A stretch of 64,000 bases of DNA from Owenia fusiformis. Lineage: Eukaryota > Annelida > Polychaeta > Sabellida > Oweniidae. The notes below the pieces were generated by a model, which saw only the letters and a program-made list of their open reading frames with translations, searched no databases and had not been told where the DNA came from. Location of the stretch: the NCBI GenBank assembly GCA_903813345.2, contig CAIIXF020000012.1, positions 7,899,615 to 7,963,614 of the forward strand, in the 5' to 3' direction. The number at the start of each line of letters is the position of its first letter. Within the stretch, counting starts at the first letter, position 1. The translations under genes were made by a program, and so were the position numbers. Below are positions 36,501-45,100 of this stretch, piece after piece.

Positions 36501-38111
36501 CATCGATAAGAAACAGAGTGGTGTTGTTGCATCAATAGTGAGGAATTAAAACCACGAATTTATCGCTTCTTGATGATGCTACATGTATACCAATGACAGT
36601 TTTTTAAAATATAGATCATGCGCTAACTGCATGTGTATAATTATTGGGCAACTCGTCCTAGAAATGGGTGTAAATTGGGAAAACAAAACATCGTACGAAA
36701 ATCTATGACCGGAAGTCTGGCCATCTTGATGCAACAACACAGTGTTGTTGCATCACGATACCCCCCAGTGAAAGTACACACCCGTTTAAACAATTTCCTT
36801 TTATTTGGGACCCTGTACATATGTATTAATATAATTGAGTGCCCGAAATGCCTTAGTTTGGGAACTATCACGAATTTAAATTCAAAAATGACCGTTGCAC
36901 TTCGTGCACATTATATCCGCACCGCTTGTTTTCGTATGACACAGATTGCATAGGGTAGAGTAAGGACTAGTCTTCTCAGAAAAAGACAATATCACAGTGT
37001 CAATGACGCTCTAGCAATCCTATAAATAAAACACGGGTGTTATTAGCTCACTATTTCAATTACGTTTTGAAACCTCTGTTGATAGGATTCCCGTTTTAAG
37101 TTATTTCTGTTCAAACATCAATACAGAAAATTCCCTTATGACTCCTGGTTCAAAAGCTTGCCTATTTCCAAAATGGCTGCCATATTTGTCTCGCAAAATT
37201 CACTTTTGGACCATTTGGTACTTTTATAAATAATTTCAGGTGCCCTCCATTGTAAAAAGCCATGTCAGTGTAAAGAATAGTTGTATGAAATAATTTTGTT
37301 ACAAAAAATTGCCCCAAAATTATATCAGTTTTTTTTCAGCCATTTTAGTTTAAGAGAGAATCAGAGATAGCGAGTAGGCTAATCAAAAAATTGTTTCAAT
37401 TTTAGAATATTTTTGGCTCATGTCATTCCTTGTCATGTCTATTTTCTAAAAATCACAAAAGTGCATACTTTATTCAAGGAAAACGAAAGATTTTTACAAT
37501 AATGTATTATTTTTCTATAAGAATGGTTACCATTCTTATTATTTGGGAGAATTTAAATCATTTTTGCACTTTGAATCATTAATAACTTTACCAATTTTTA
37601 ACATATTGTGAATCTTTTGGGAGATATTGTATTTGATATTGTAAGGAATAGATTGGTAGGTCAATTATGCACATTGCTTGTAATTTTGTCACCCCCTATA
37701 GATCTGATTCTGCCTTTAACATTGATTTGTCCATCTGTCTTTCAGTCAGTCCACAATAGTGACACGTTTTAAGACCTCTGTCGAAAGGATTCCCGTTTTA
37801 TTTATATTTATTGTCTGCCATTTTAGCCATCTTTTTAGGAGCACCATGTGAGCCTTGCAGTACCCACAATACTATTTATTTTCATGTTTTAGCACGAAAA
37901 ATGAAGAATAATTACCAATGTTTGCCATATTACGAAAATTAAGAGATTCATTTGAGACACTGTCCTTGATTTCTATTTTGAATACACCACCCTGGATTGT
38001 TTCCACTCCTTCGTATATCGAAGTTTTCAAAAATACGACAAACAGTCCGGTCATAGTTAATCCGATTGCTAATCCTTTAGCTCTCCGTCTAAAATATAAC
38101 ATAAGATACAT
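24452..38111 (-). CDS. Glycosyltransferase family 49 (LARGE/B4GAT1-like), eight exons found
   Basis: Exons in transcription order: A 37916-38111, B 28800-29136, C 27286-27442, D 26602-26757, E 26141-26253, F 25653-25725, G 25110-25237, H 24452-24532. All junctions are GT-AG and the phases join without a shift, giving 413 codons plus two bases. Residues 11-30 are a membrane anchor. The catalytic region has AKWPGPASISVFG (exon C), PVNFMRNVALYGA and the metal-binding D255-A-D257 (exon D), VTPAFETN (E), CPGCHSSTNW (F), FEPYVV and VYDER (G) and EFHVLPDVFIVH (H). These are hallmarks of GT49 enzymes, Golgi type II glycosyltransferases such as LARGE and B4GAT1 that extend dystroglycan-type or lactosamine glycans; the substrate here is unknown. 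The final exon, entered in phase 2, was not located, so the 3' end is open. Introns hold a LINE, mariner, HINE and long-TIR elements. Confidence 0.85.
24533..25109. other. GT49 intron between exons G and H
   Basis: No gene or repeat recognised. The 63-codon minus-strand frame at 24745-24936 shows no family motif. Confidence 0.4.
25110..25237 (-). CDS. GT49 gene, exon G
   Basis: Acceptor ATATTTGTAG, donor GTAAGT (phase 2). Encodes IEVSENFEPYVVLQRKTVPV, YDERLIARHMNKILYDYEL and FVL; FEPYVV...YDERxxxxxxNK is a strong GT49 signature. Confidence 0.85.
25653..25725 (-). CDS. GT49 gene, exon F
   Basis: Short exon (73 bp) with acceptor TATCTTTAG and donor GTAAAT. Encodes FARCPGCHSSTNWSHF and KATKTYK, matching the CxxCHxxTxYxxW block. 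It completes the split codon of exon E and joins in phase 0 to exon G, so its identification rests on both motif and phase. Confidence 0.8.
26141..26253 (-). CDS. GT49 gene, exon E
   Basis: Acceptor TTTATTTCAAG, donor GTATAG (phase 2). Encodes ALVTPAFETNLTEGGVPDNK, TQLLEKLKQ and TIHTF; PAFE...P-NK-xLL is a conserved GT49 block. Confidence 0.85.
26602..26757 (-). CDS. GT49 gene, exon D (DxD motif)
   Basis: Acceptor TTTATTTTCAG, donor GTATAT, 52 codons in phase 0. Reads YYPVNFMRNVALYGANTSH, IWMIDADFTPN and ends NWNASRP, which joins to ALVTPAFE in exon E. The open frame past the donor is intronic. Confidence 0.85.
26870..27272 (+). mobile_element. HINE/pearl-like repeat, copy 4 (short)
   Basis: The 5' motif GGAGTAGCATATCCTATCGA leads to the subterminal ATCCTATCGAAC (26929-26940); CATGGCGGCCATTTTGG and TTGCCGCCATTTTGAATTGG lie inside. 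The 3' end reads GGACTGACGG, then TACTTCGTTCGGTTCGAT (to 27269). It lies in the intron between GT49 exons C and D, ending about 15 bp past the exon C donor side. Confidence 0.55.
27286..27442 (-). CDS. GT49 gene, exon C
   Basis: Acceptor ATTTGCAG, donor GTAAGT; completes the split codon from exon B and gives GIDRIATILAKWPGPASISV, then FGTDDEIKTFL and NNIGIHVVYQRNA. The WxGPxSxxVF block is characteristic of GT49. The exon lies between two transposon ends, 26 bp and about 15 bp away. Confidence 0.85.
27469..28512 (-). mobile_element. Mariner-like remnant D
   Basis: TA-flanked (27467-27468, 28513-28514); TIRs CGAGGGTTGTCCCATAAGTC and inverse, with matching sequence continuing through CTTGAAATTTTTATTCTAAT. 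The minus strand around 27775-28060 encodes an N-terminal transposase relic (STIW/RWQRKL-like, SGRPKSNDDLISHIAESMRA) with stops. It lies in the intron between GT49 exons B and C, 26 bp from exon C. Confidence 0.8.
28800..29136 (-). CDS. GT49 gene, exon B (stem and start of the catalytic region)
   Basis: Acceptor CTATTTGTAG, 337 bp, donor GTATCA. Contains LKQLIETNKNIYEN, KQLSDTFLRALN, LISEIKLRHEIKYFVFRYGY and PIDVTILSHITLN. Same length and phases as the exon at 15328-15664. Confidence 0.85.
29590..29930. repeat. Degenerate HINE-related fragment
   Basis: Two rough units with AACCAAATC(C/T)GTTCACT, GATTACGTTT and AAAAATGGCGGCCACTTTGA / AAAATAGCGGTCATTTTGAA, resembling the core of the HINE-like copies. 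No termini. Confidence 0.5.
30440..33560 (+). pseudogene. 5'-truncated CR1/Jockey-group LINE with frameshifts
   Basis: Remnants in order: end of an apurinic-type endonuclease (AVLLNGDYNSKHFSWNEHNS near 30515; after a frameshift near 30610, FGLTQLVTEPTRI and IGNSDHCCV), a linker, then a reverse transcriptase in the long frame 31119-33323. A second frameshift lies near 31080-31120. The RT has the blocks KRGKSAGHDQI, NYRPVTLL, IFLDIQSAFDKVPH, NSGVPQGSIWGP and the catalytic FIYADDTSLF, then a C-terminal CxC...H...C segment. The 3' UTR runs to AAATAAATGAGTATTTATTA. It lies in the sense opposite to the host GT49 gene, in the intron between exons A and B. The clade is judged from motifs only. Confidence 0.9.
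31119..33323 (+). CDS. LINE reverse transcriptase, long open frame
   Basis: A 734-codon frame without stops. The true element frame continues upstream in another phase (KTQLLVVNDLVKQKK spans the break), so the initiator ATG at 31119 is not biological. The catalytic YADD is intact, as are LDIQSAFD and GVPQGS. The product would reverse-transcribe element RNA at a nick (target-primed), but without an intact endonuclease the copy cannot be autonomous. Confidence 0.85.
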   Translation: MLVVNDLVKQKKLDYDNNVTESVLSSEITSKSYWSLIKQLLGKRFCNSFPAMFDLEKNTPVHSNLGKANLFLEHFVSKYSNEITVMERPFPSRTQLYMQEFEISPQMIVESIMELKRGKSAGHDQITNEMLKLASDPLAIPLSKLFNSILTSKTFPSKWKEGVVCPIHKKDDKSLIKNYRPVTLLCTMSKLFEKIVNCKLMTHLTSNNLIYEMQSGFLKEHNTQLQLTAITNYILQNFENGLDVRAIFLDIQSAFDKVPHVLLLQKIKSYGIPKSLIDLFQSYLTNRTIKIKINDELSRSSKVGQINSGVPQGSIWGPIFFLLYLNDITDDLNSKCFIYADDTSLFCPVDPINHQTDSQVLQDDLIHIQMWSQKWGLTFAPQKSHELIFKTNRPIERTYPKFVFNDTPIDQIKHHKHLGLILDEKLTFKTHIEYLEGKVQKLLNPLMALKHRLNSKHLEKIYSSFILSHLDYCDIIYDAAPATSLAQLDKLHYRAAVICSGVMQGASTEKTLEILNWDNLQNRRDEHKLRVMFKIQNNSAPSYVKRIFERYKSPQTRVLRTTNDYKLPASISKKMETGTVCSMITLWNRLPRDHKETNSFSLFKKQLSDHLTNNMEPTISTSYIQNLDRKDEIILNKIRVNRYFKSDLFDHNFSFINDPYCDCGARETAQHKLLSCPLRETNALAVVKRELNLDVTKYKTLKNKTNFLLFGDKDLTNENNSKIFKAVINFIKHN
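34990..35475. repeat. Nested imperfect palindromes
   Basis: GGTTTTGGATATAGG at 35002-35017 pairs with CCTATATCCAAAACC near 35101-35115, with CCCGAGGGA blocks between. A wider pair is GTATCTCATACTTAAGTGGG at 35131 and CCCACTCAAGTATGAGATAC near 35455, enclosing a GATATATTATATC...GATATATTATATATG inner pair. Confidence 0.7.
36071..36241. repeat. 171-bp palindromic element
   Basis: CAAATAGTGACTGCCA at the left is exactly inverted as TGGCAGTCACTATTTG at the right. Inner arms include GGGAAATAGTG...CACTATTTCCC and GGGAATATCCTG...CAGGATATTCCC around a centre with GAGGCTGCAGGCC. Confidence 0.75.
36777..37353. other. GT49 intron A-B, no further gene
   Basis: AT-rich; a short AAAATGGCTGCCATATTTG piece near 37170 resembles the HINE core. 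Confidence 0.4.
37354..37715. mobile_element. TTAA-flanked MITE, copy 2
   Basis: Flanked by TTAA (37350-37353, 37716-37719); begins GAGAGAATCAGAGATAGCGA and ends CTATAGATCTGATTCTGCCT. Nearly identical to 863-1235 over its length except for an 11-bp-scale deletion near the TTTTTCACCCAG block. It lies about 200 bp 3' of GT49 exon A. Confidence 0.75.
37916..38111 (-). CDS. GT49 gene, exon A (start and membrane anchor)
   Basis: MYLMLYFRRRAKGLAIGLTM continues hydrophobic to VVFLKT, then a stem rich in polar residues ending MANIG with donor GTAATT (phase 1). The ATG at 38111 is chosen because the paralogue has an aligned ATG. ATTTTAG inside codons 7-9 could be an acceptor, so an upstream start is possible. 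Confidence 0.75.
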
Positions 38112-38698
38112 ATTACGAACGGCTATAATGAGAATTATCTAAGATATAAAGATCTACAGTTGCATCTCACTGTAAGTGTTGCCTTTATTCTCGACATTAG
38201 TAATAAGACATATGGGTTTGTCGTAAGTCTCTGCTCATTACAGATTCACTACAGTATTTATGTACTAAGAACGAGGCCATATAAAATAGAATCTTTGTTT
38301 TCGCCCCCTTGCCTTGCTAGTTTTTTTTATGTTCTCTTTACAAATATATGTCGACAGGCTGAGTCGATTTCGTGTCGCTGTGGAACGCGCGGGGTATCGT
38401 ACGGCAAGAAAATTTGGTGAACTACTAGTAAATTCACTTTTTTCTCTTAAACCTTAAATCGAAAAAATCTGAAAAATAAAACATAGTCAATGCAATATTC
38501 ATCTTTTGAATGGTAACAATTTAATTAGAAAATTATTTATCTAATGTTTGTGTCTGGTGGACCTTAAACGTGTCCATATGGAGCGAATTAAAGTTCAGAT
38601 GAGTCGAGAATCCTACGTGAATGATACAGTTACAATTCATTTTAATTGGTTGTTAGTCAATCAAAGCTAAAAACCAAAAGACCACAGTGGATTTTGTA
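38112..38698. other. Region upstream of GT49 exon A
   Basis: Likely 5' flank or first intron of the minus-strand gene. No clear core promoter motif seen. Confidence 0.35.
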
Positions 38699-38863
38699 AC
38701 GATCCGCGGGCACGTCCGTCCGGGGAGCAGTAGTGTAACGAGCCAGGGACTAGACATAAAAGGGAGTGTGCTGAATTCAATGCCCCCGTACTTGCTCCGG
38801 AATCGTACCCAGGACATTCCGCTCTCAAGCCTGCCGCTCTACCACTGAGCCACTAGGGTTACC
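38699..38863 (-). mobile_element. tRNA-derived SINE
   Basis: On the minus strand it starts GGTAACCCTAGTGGCTCAGT with a good A box (TGGCTCAGTGGTAGAGC, about 38838-38854) and a B box (GGTACGATTCC, 38799-38809), as in tRNA genes transcribed by RNA polymerase III. A tRNA-unrelated body follows to about GTTACAAAATCC at 38699. The acceptor and anticodon arms do not fold into a working tRNA. Confidence 0.7.
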
Positions 38864-39366
38864 CTCTACAGCTGAGACTGTAGTAGCGACTTGGTACTGA
38901 AGATCATTACAGGAGTATCATACGCAATGGTGTCCTTGGTTCAGGGGTATTTGTCAATTGTTTCCATTGGCTTAGCTTTCGAAGCCCGATCTCGATGGTA
39001 TGGTAAACACTGTACATCTGTAGCTGTACAATACATTTATATTTTACACGCAAAACGTTTATATTCTATATTTCAGATAAATTAGTTTATCATGTGCGAT
39101 ACACCTATCCGATAGCCTCTTGTAATTGAGAAGCAGGATAAACCAAAAAAGATAACCCAAAACAAATGTTAAATATGACTTAGTCGATCAGCATGGATTT
39201 GAAATCAAATATGGCACAAGTAAACCTTGTCCTTTTTGACCAATGAAACTTAGTAAAATGAAAGACAGTTACAAAATGTTAAATTGTCTGAGTTACTAGC
39301 CTTTCTTTGGGTTACCTTTTTGACTCACCCTGTTTCTCAAGAATAAGATAGATGGTCATTTAAATC

Positions 39367-39458
39367 AAGAGGGACGATAAGCGTGGAACAGTAAAATAAC
39401 TTGCATTCTCTTCAGCCAAAGGCCATGAAAGGACATTTAATTTGTTCAATGAGCAACA
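39367..39458. repeat. Left module of the satellite-bearing repeat, copy 2
   Basis: AGAGGGACGATAAGCGTGGA, CAGTAAAATAACTTGCATTC and TTTGTTCAATGAGCAAC match 18517-18610. The satellite follows directly. Confidence 0.75.
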
Positions 39459-40690
39459 TTTAGCTCATCTCCCAGTCAAGATAATTTTCAAGCAATTAAT
39501 CAATATTGAGTCTGTAGCTCATCTCCACTATGATCATTATCAGACAATCAGTCAACATTGAGTCTGCAGCTGATCTCCAGTATGATCATTATCATACAAT
39601 CAGCCAACATCGAGTCTGCAGCTCATCTACACTTTGATTATTATCAGACAATCAGTCAACATTGAGTATGTAGCTCATCTCCACTATGATCATTATCAGA
39701 CAATCAGTCAACATTGAGTCTGCAGCTGATCTCCAGTATGATCATTATCATACAATCAGCCAACATCGAGTCTGCAGCTCATCTCCACTATGATTATTAT
39801 CAGACAATCAGTCAACATCGACTCTGTAGCTCATCTCCACTATGATCGTTACCAGACAATCATCCAACATTTAGTCTGCAGCTCTTCTCCACTTTGATCA
39901 TTATCAGACAATCAGTAAACATTGAGTATGTAGCTCATCTCCACTTTGATCAATATCAGACAATCATCAAAAATTGAGTCTCTAGCTCATCTCCACTATG
40001 ATCATTATCAGACAATCAGTCAACATTGACTCTGTAGCTAATCTCCACTTTGATCATTATCAGACAATCAGTAAACATTGAGTATGTAGCTCATCTCCAC
40101 TATGATCATTATCAGACAATCAGTAAACATTGAGTATGTAGCTCATCTCCACTATGATCATTATCAGACAATCATCCAACATTGAGTCTCTAGCTCATCT
40201 CCACTATGATCGTTACCAGACAATCATCCAACATTTAGTCTGCAGCTCTTCTCCACTTTGATCATTATCAGACAATCAGCCAACATTGAGTCTGCAGCTC
40301 ATCTCCACTTTGATCATTATCAGACAATCAGTAAACATTGAGTATGTAGCTCATCTCCACTTTGATCAATATCAGACAATCATCAAAAATTGAGTCTCTA
40401 GCTCATCTCCACTATGATCATTATCAGACAATCAGTCAACATTGACTCTGTAGCTAATCTCCACTTTGATCATTATCAGACAATCAGTAAACATTGAGTA
40501 TGTAGCTCATCTCCACTATGATCATTATCAGACAATCATCCAACATTGAGTCTCTAGCTCATCTCCACTTTGATCTTTATCAGACAATCAGTCAACATTG
40601 ACTCTGTAGCTAATCTCCACTTTGATCATTATCAGACAATCAGTCAAAATTGAGTTTGGAGCTCATCTCCCCAATGATCATCATCAGATT
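39459..40690. repeat. Satellite locus 2, 52-bp unit
   Basis: Units of the type CAACATTGAGTCTGTAGCTC / ATCTCCACTATGATCATTAT / CAGACAATCAGT, roughly 23 copies. Variants (GTATGTAG, TCTCTAGCTC, TCTGCAGCTC, TTTGATCATT) recur in a fixed order, suggesting higher-order blocks of several units. Same family as 21345-23802. Confidence 0.9.
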
Positions 40691-40799
40691 CAACCTGAAT
40701 AATAAAATAATAAAAAACAACTTATTAAACCATGGTCTTTCAACTAGAAAGTCCATGATTAAACATAAATGAACCACAACAATATTTATCTAACAAAAC

Positions 40800-41512
40800 T
40801 AGACAACAGCAACACCAAAGCATAACAATCCCATCGAACAGCCATGGCTGGCATTTTTACAAGAAAAGTATATATCAAAAAATGGCAGCCATTTTCAAAA
40901 TGGCCACCTTCTACCAAAAGTGTCAATAGACAGTGTGCCAAGCTTATAGTATTCACATATCAAATATGAACAAAATCGCTAAACTACTTTTCGAGTTATC
41001 GAAAAATACGTTAAAATGGCGGCCATTTTCAAAATGGCCGCCTTCTACCAAAATTGTCATTAGACAGTGTGCCATGTTTATAGCTAGCATTCACATACAA
41101 AATATGAACAAATCGCTCCACTACTTCTAAAGTTATAGCAAAAATCGTAAAATAACGAGTAAATGCCGCCATTTTTCAAGATGGCTGCCATGTGCTTCTT
41201 TAATATCTTCATTTCTAGGTTTATTAATGACCTATATAATTTTTTTACATTTAAAACATATTGCTATGACAGTTTTACATATTGCACCTAAACTACTGTA
41301 AAATTGGCACTAAAATAGCCGCCATTTTTAAATGAGAAGCCATTTTGAAAATCGGCTTTCGAGCAGAATCTCTTCCCTCATGGCCCATGGGGTATATGTG
41401 TAGAAAATATGAACAAAATTGGGCCAACGGTATTTGAGTTATTGCACAGACGGACGGACAGATGGATGGAGGCATTCTCTATATCCCGCCGAACTTCGTT
41501 CGATGGGATAAT
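40800..41512 (+). mobile_element. HINE/pearl-like repeat, copy 2
   Basis: 5' GACAACAGCAACACCAAAGC and subterminal ATCCCATCGAAC (40828-40839); 3' GTTCGATGGGAT (41498-41509) with the hairpin CGAAC-TTC-GTTCG (41490-41502) preceded by GACGGACGGACAGATGGATG. It has only two core units (about 40925 and 41060) against about six in copy 1. Confidence 0.65.
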
Positions 41513-41996
41513 GACTGATCACTTATGCTAACAACTAACAGCAAAATCAGAAATGTCACACAGGTAAAAGAATTACAACATTTGCTCTTGTTCATGAATT
41601 TTCAAAAGTTTTTTTTGGTAGACAGAATGATTCACAAAATTGTCAAGGTTTTCAATTCTGCAATCTTGTCATTGACTTTATCAATTCAAATTCTAGGGAA
41701 AAGGGGTGTAACCTCAACATGTGGGGTAATGTCAATGTCAACCTGAGAGATGTGGTAATTTTGACACTTGTTGAAAATTACAATTTCCGTTTCCGCCGCA
41801 TTTGATTTCACAAAAAAATGTTGCGAGGTTGAATGCGAGAAAAAATGGCTTATCCAAAGATCAGAAATTAGAGCAAATAATCAAAAAGAAGGTGAAGTTA
41901 CCCCATATATCGAAGTTACCCCAAAATGAAACAAAATAGCGTTGAAGTTATAGCCCATTGCCCTACCTCTAAAGCTAAAAACATTGTTACATGTAC

Positions 41997-42194
41997 CTGT
42001 TTTATGGATTGATAACACCCTGCTTTGTGGCGTATAAGATCTCCCCATAGTAGAGGGCTGGCACACTTAGGGCATCTCCCCTCTACAGGAAGCATTTCAC
42101 CATCAGAGTCTTTTAGGAAATGCCTAGCCAGACATTGGGTGTGGCCTTGCATTGCACATGTTGGGGCAATACATTTAAGCCTATCTGTGGTCTC
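41997..42194 (-). CDS. SLX1: SLX1 exon 4 (zinc finger)
   Basis: Acceptor TTATACCTTTTAG. Reads [48 protein letters not shown], typical of the SLX1 finger. It is the end member of the 84-bp array that fills the upstream intron. Confidence 0.9.
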
Positions 42195-45100
42195 CTAAAA
42201 GGTATAAATCAGGCAGTTATATTAGATGTCATGCATTGCACATGTAGGGGCAATACATTTAAGCCTATCTGTGGTCTCCTAAAAGGTATGAATAAGAAAG
42301 TAACATTGGTTGTCTTGCATTGTGCAAGTTGGGGCAATACATTTAAGCCTATCTGTGGTCTCCTGAAAGGTATAAATCAGGCAGTTATATTAGATGTCAT
42401 GCATTGCACATGTAGGGGCAATACATTTAAGCCTATCTGTGGTCTCCTAAAAGGTATGAATAAGAAAGTAACATTGGTTGTCTTGCATTGCGCATGTTGG
42501 GGCAATACATATAAGTCTATCTGTGGTCTCCTAAAAGGTATGAATAAGGAAGTAACATTGGTTGTCTTGCATTGCGCATGTTGGGGCAATACATTTAAGC
42601 CTATCTGTGGTCTCCTAAAAGGTATAAATCAGGCAGTAACATTTGTGTCTTGCATTGTGCAAGTTGGGGCAATACATATAAGTCTATCTGTGGTCTCCTA
42701 AAAGGTATGAATAAGGAAGTAACATTGGTTGTTTTGCATTGCGCATGTTGGGGCAATACATATAAGTCTATCTGTGGTCTCTTAAAAGGTATAAATCAGG
42801 CAGTAACATTTTGTGTCTTGCATTGCGCATGTTGGGGCATTACATTTAATCCTATCTGTGGTCTCCTAAAAGGTATGAATAAGGAAGTAACATTGGTTGT
42901 TTTGCATTGCGCATGTTGGGGCATTACATATAAGTCTATCTGTTGTCTCCTAGAAGGTATGAATAAGGAAGTTACATTGGGTGTCTTGCATTGTGCAAGT
43001 TGGGGCAATACATTTAAGCCTATCTGTGGTCTCCTAGAAGGTATGAATAAGGAAGTAACATTGGGTGTCTTGCCTTGTGCAAGTTGGGACAATACATATA
43101 AGTCTATCTGTGGTCTCCTAAAAGGTATGAATAAGGAAGTAACATAGGGTGTCTTGCATTGCACGTGTTGGGGCAATACATATAAGCCTATCCGTGGTCT
43201 CATAAAAGGTATGAATAAGGAAGTAACATTGGTTGTTTTGCATTGTGCAAGTTTGGGCAATACATTTAAGCCTATCTGTGGTCTCCTAAAAGTAGGCAAT
43301 TACATTGAGTTTGACCTTGCATTGTACATTTTGGGGCAATACATTTTACACTTAAACGGTTAGCGGGTGGGCAGATCTCCTAAACATTTTTCATTGGTTG
43401 TCTTTGGGTCTAAAATGTTCTTCCTTTTCTTAAAATTGAATACGGCCACGAGAAGTAGATTCTTTGTTTTGCGTCCTGGCAAAATTCAAATCATGCAAGG
43501 GTACAAGGAAAACAAACTCCAGATAAAACACAAACTTGTTTGTTGAGAAATGAATACATTTCAAGGGCATAAAATGGGATGACATACCAATTTGTAGTGA
43601 TTACAAACACATATCTATACATTTAATACAATATATTTAAATATATAGCTATTATTTAAGGGTAAAAAATAACAAAATAAACAATTGCCAAAATAATCAA
43701 TAACACTGTCAATTTTGAGGCACATCAAATTATCCGCCATTTCATCTGATTCTGATTAAATGAAATACGATTGTACTTTCAGACCCTCGTGATTGCTATT
43801 TGGATGTGTTTGTTTTTCTGATACACTCAAAATCATGCAAGCAAGGGGACGCAAAGAATCTATTTCTTATGGCCTTAGGCATGTTTCAGTGAAGAAATGG
43901 GAAACGATAAACCCCTGTCCTGTGTTCATAGAAAATGAATTTCTTCATCAATAATGGCTCAATATAGTTATAAGTGCACTGTATGCTCACTGGGAATTAA
44001 ATAAGCTTTCCAATGATACCTAATACAATCTCTCTGATTTTTCTTGATCTGCCTCACCCCCTAACAGTTGGTGTTATTCTCTATAGCCTAACCGTTTAAG
44101 GGTTAAGTCTATCTGTGGTATAAATTAAGTAACACTGGGTGTGTCTTGCACTCTAATTTTTGTAAACTGGTTCAATATTTAAGCCTAGAGATACATGTAA
44201 TATCTTCTGAAAGTGAAAGGTACATATGAAGCTGATACATTACATGTATTTATTGTTACATATTGGCCTCAGGAAATATCCAGAACATTATTCATACAGG
44301 CTAATTCCTATAATAGTATATACATCCCTTTTCAAAGGAGGTTGGAGATCACATCGATTTATATAATTGTAATTTTGTACAATAAGTATCACCATCATAC
44401 TTACCCCAAGTCTCTTATTACAAACTGAGCACCTAATATGCCTATCACTTGAAGACATAGCCTCAATTACTCCACCTTCATCATTGTCACTAGTGACATC
44501 TTTCTGAGATGATTGAGACTGTTTCACTTTCTTGCTCTTAACAGGTCCATAGGCTATAGCCATATGTATAGGTGGGCTGAATTTAGGGTCAAACTCAATC
44601 TGATAGTCCTGTATTAACCAGCGTATGGTAAGGGGTAGTCTACACCATGGACTGGTACGCACCATTTGACACATTACTCTGAATCTGTATTTAAATGCAG
44701 TCTCTTTTGATGTTTTTCCAGCAACGTGATGAAGCCTTCTAGATTTTTTGGGATTTTGCCACGCCCATTCAAACTGAAAAAGAGGAACATTTCTCGATTA
44801 AAATTTATTTCATCATTTATTTATAACATTATTGAATATTTATAATTATAGAATTGTGTCTAGAGTCAGTGGCATTATAGGCTAGCATAATAAGAAATCT
44901 GATTAATGAAAAATATAAAAATATCACAATATATTTTGTACAATATAATGGCTTGTGCCACATCATGACTTGGAACAGATTATAATGAAAATGTTCACAT
45001 ATTGGTTCATTCTTTGTAATGTTCGCATAATAACTGTTAACGACAATGGAGAAAAACGCAGACAATCGCAATCTGTTTGATATCAGAAAGAACAGGAAAA

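Larger units (their letters stand above)
34252..36770. mobile_element. 2.5-kb element with about 300-bp terminal inverted repeats and 6-bp target duplication
   Basis: Ends CACTGGG and CCCAGTG, flanked by AAAGTA on both sides (34246-34251, 36771-36776). The arms (about 34252-34560 and 36475-36770) match inverted through CGTACGATATTTTGTTT-like and GGACGAGTTGC blocks. The 13-mer GATGCAACAACAC occurs at 34268, 34488, 34510, 34542 and 36728, and inverted at 34282, 36489, 36521 and 36742. The core is non-coding and holds palindromes at 34990-35475 and 36071-36241. No transposase recognised. Confidence 0.8.

Noticed and set aside
42120-43363. Several 70-193-codon frames on both strands that look like a repeat protein with a 28-residue unit ([18 protein letters not shown])
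   Set aside because: They arise because the 84-bp unit is a multiple of three. The biological reading is the minus-strand SLX1 exon-4 border; frames on the other strand have no family motif.
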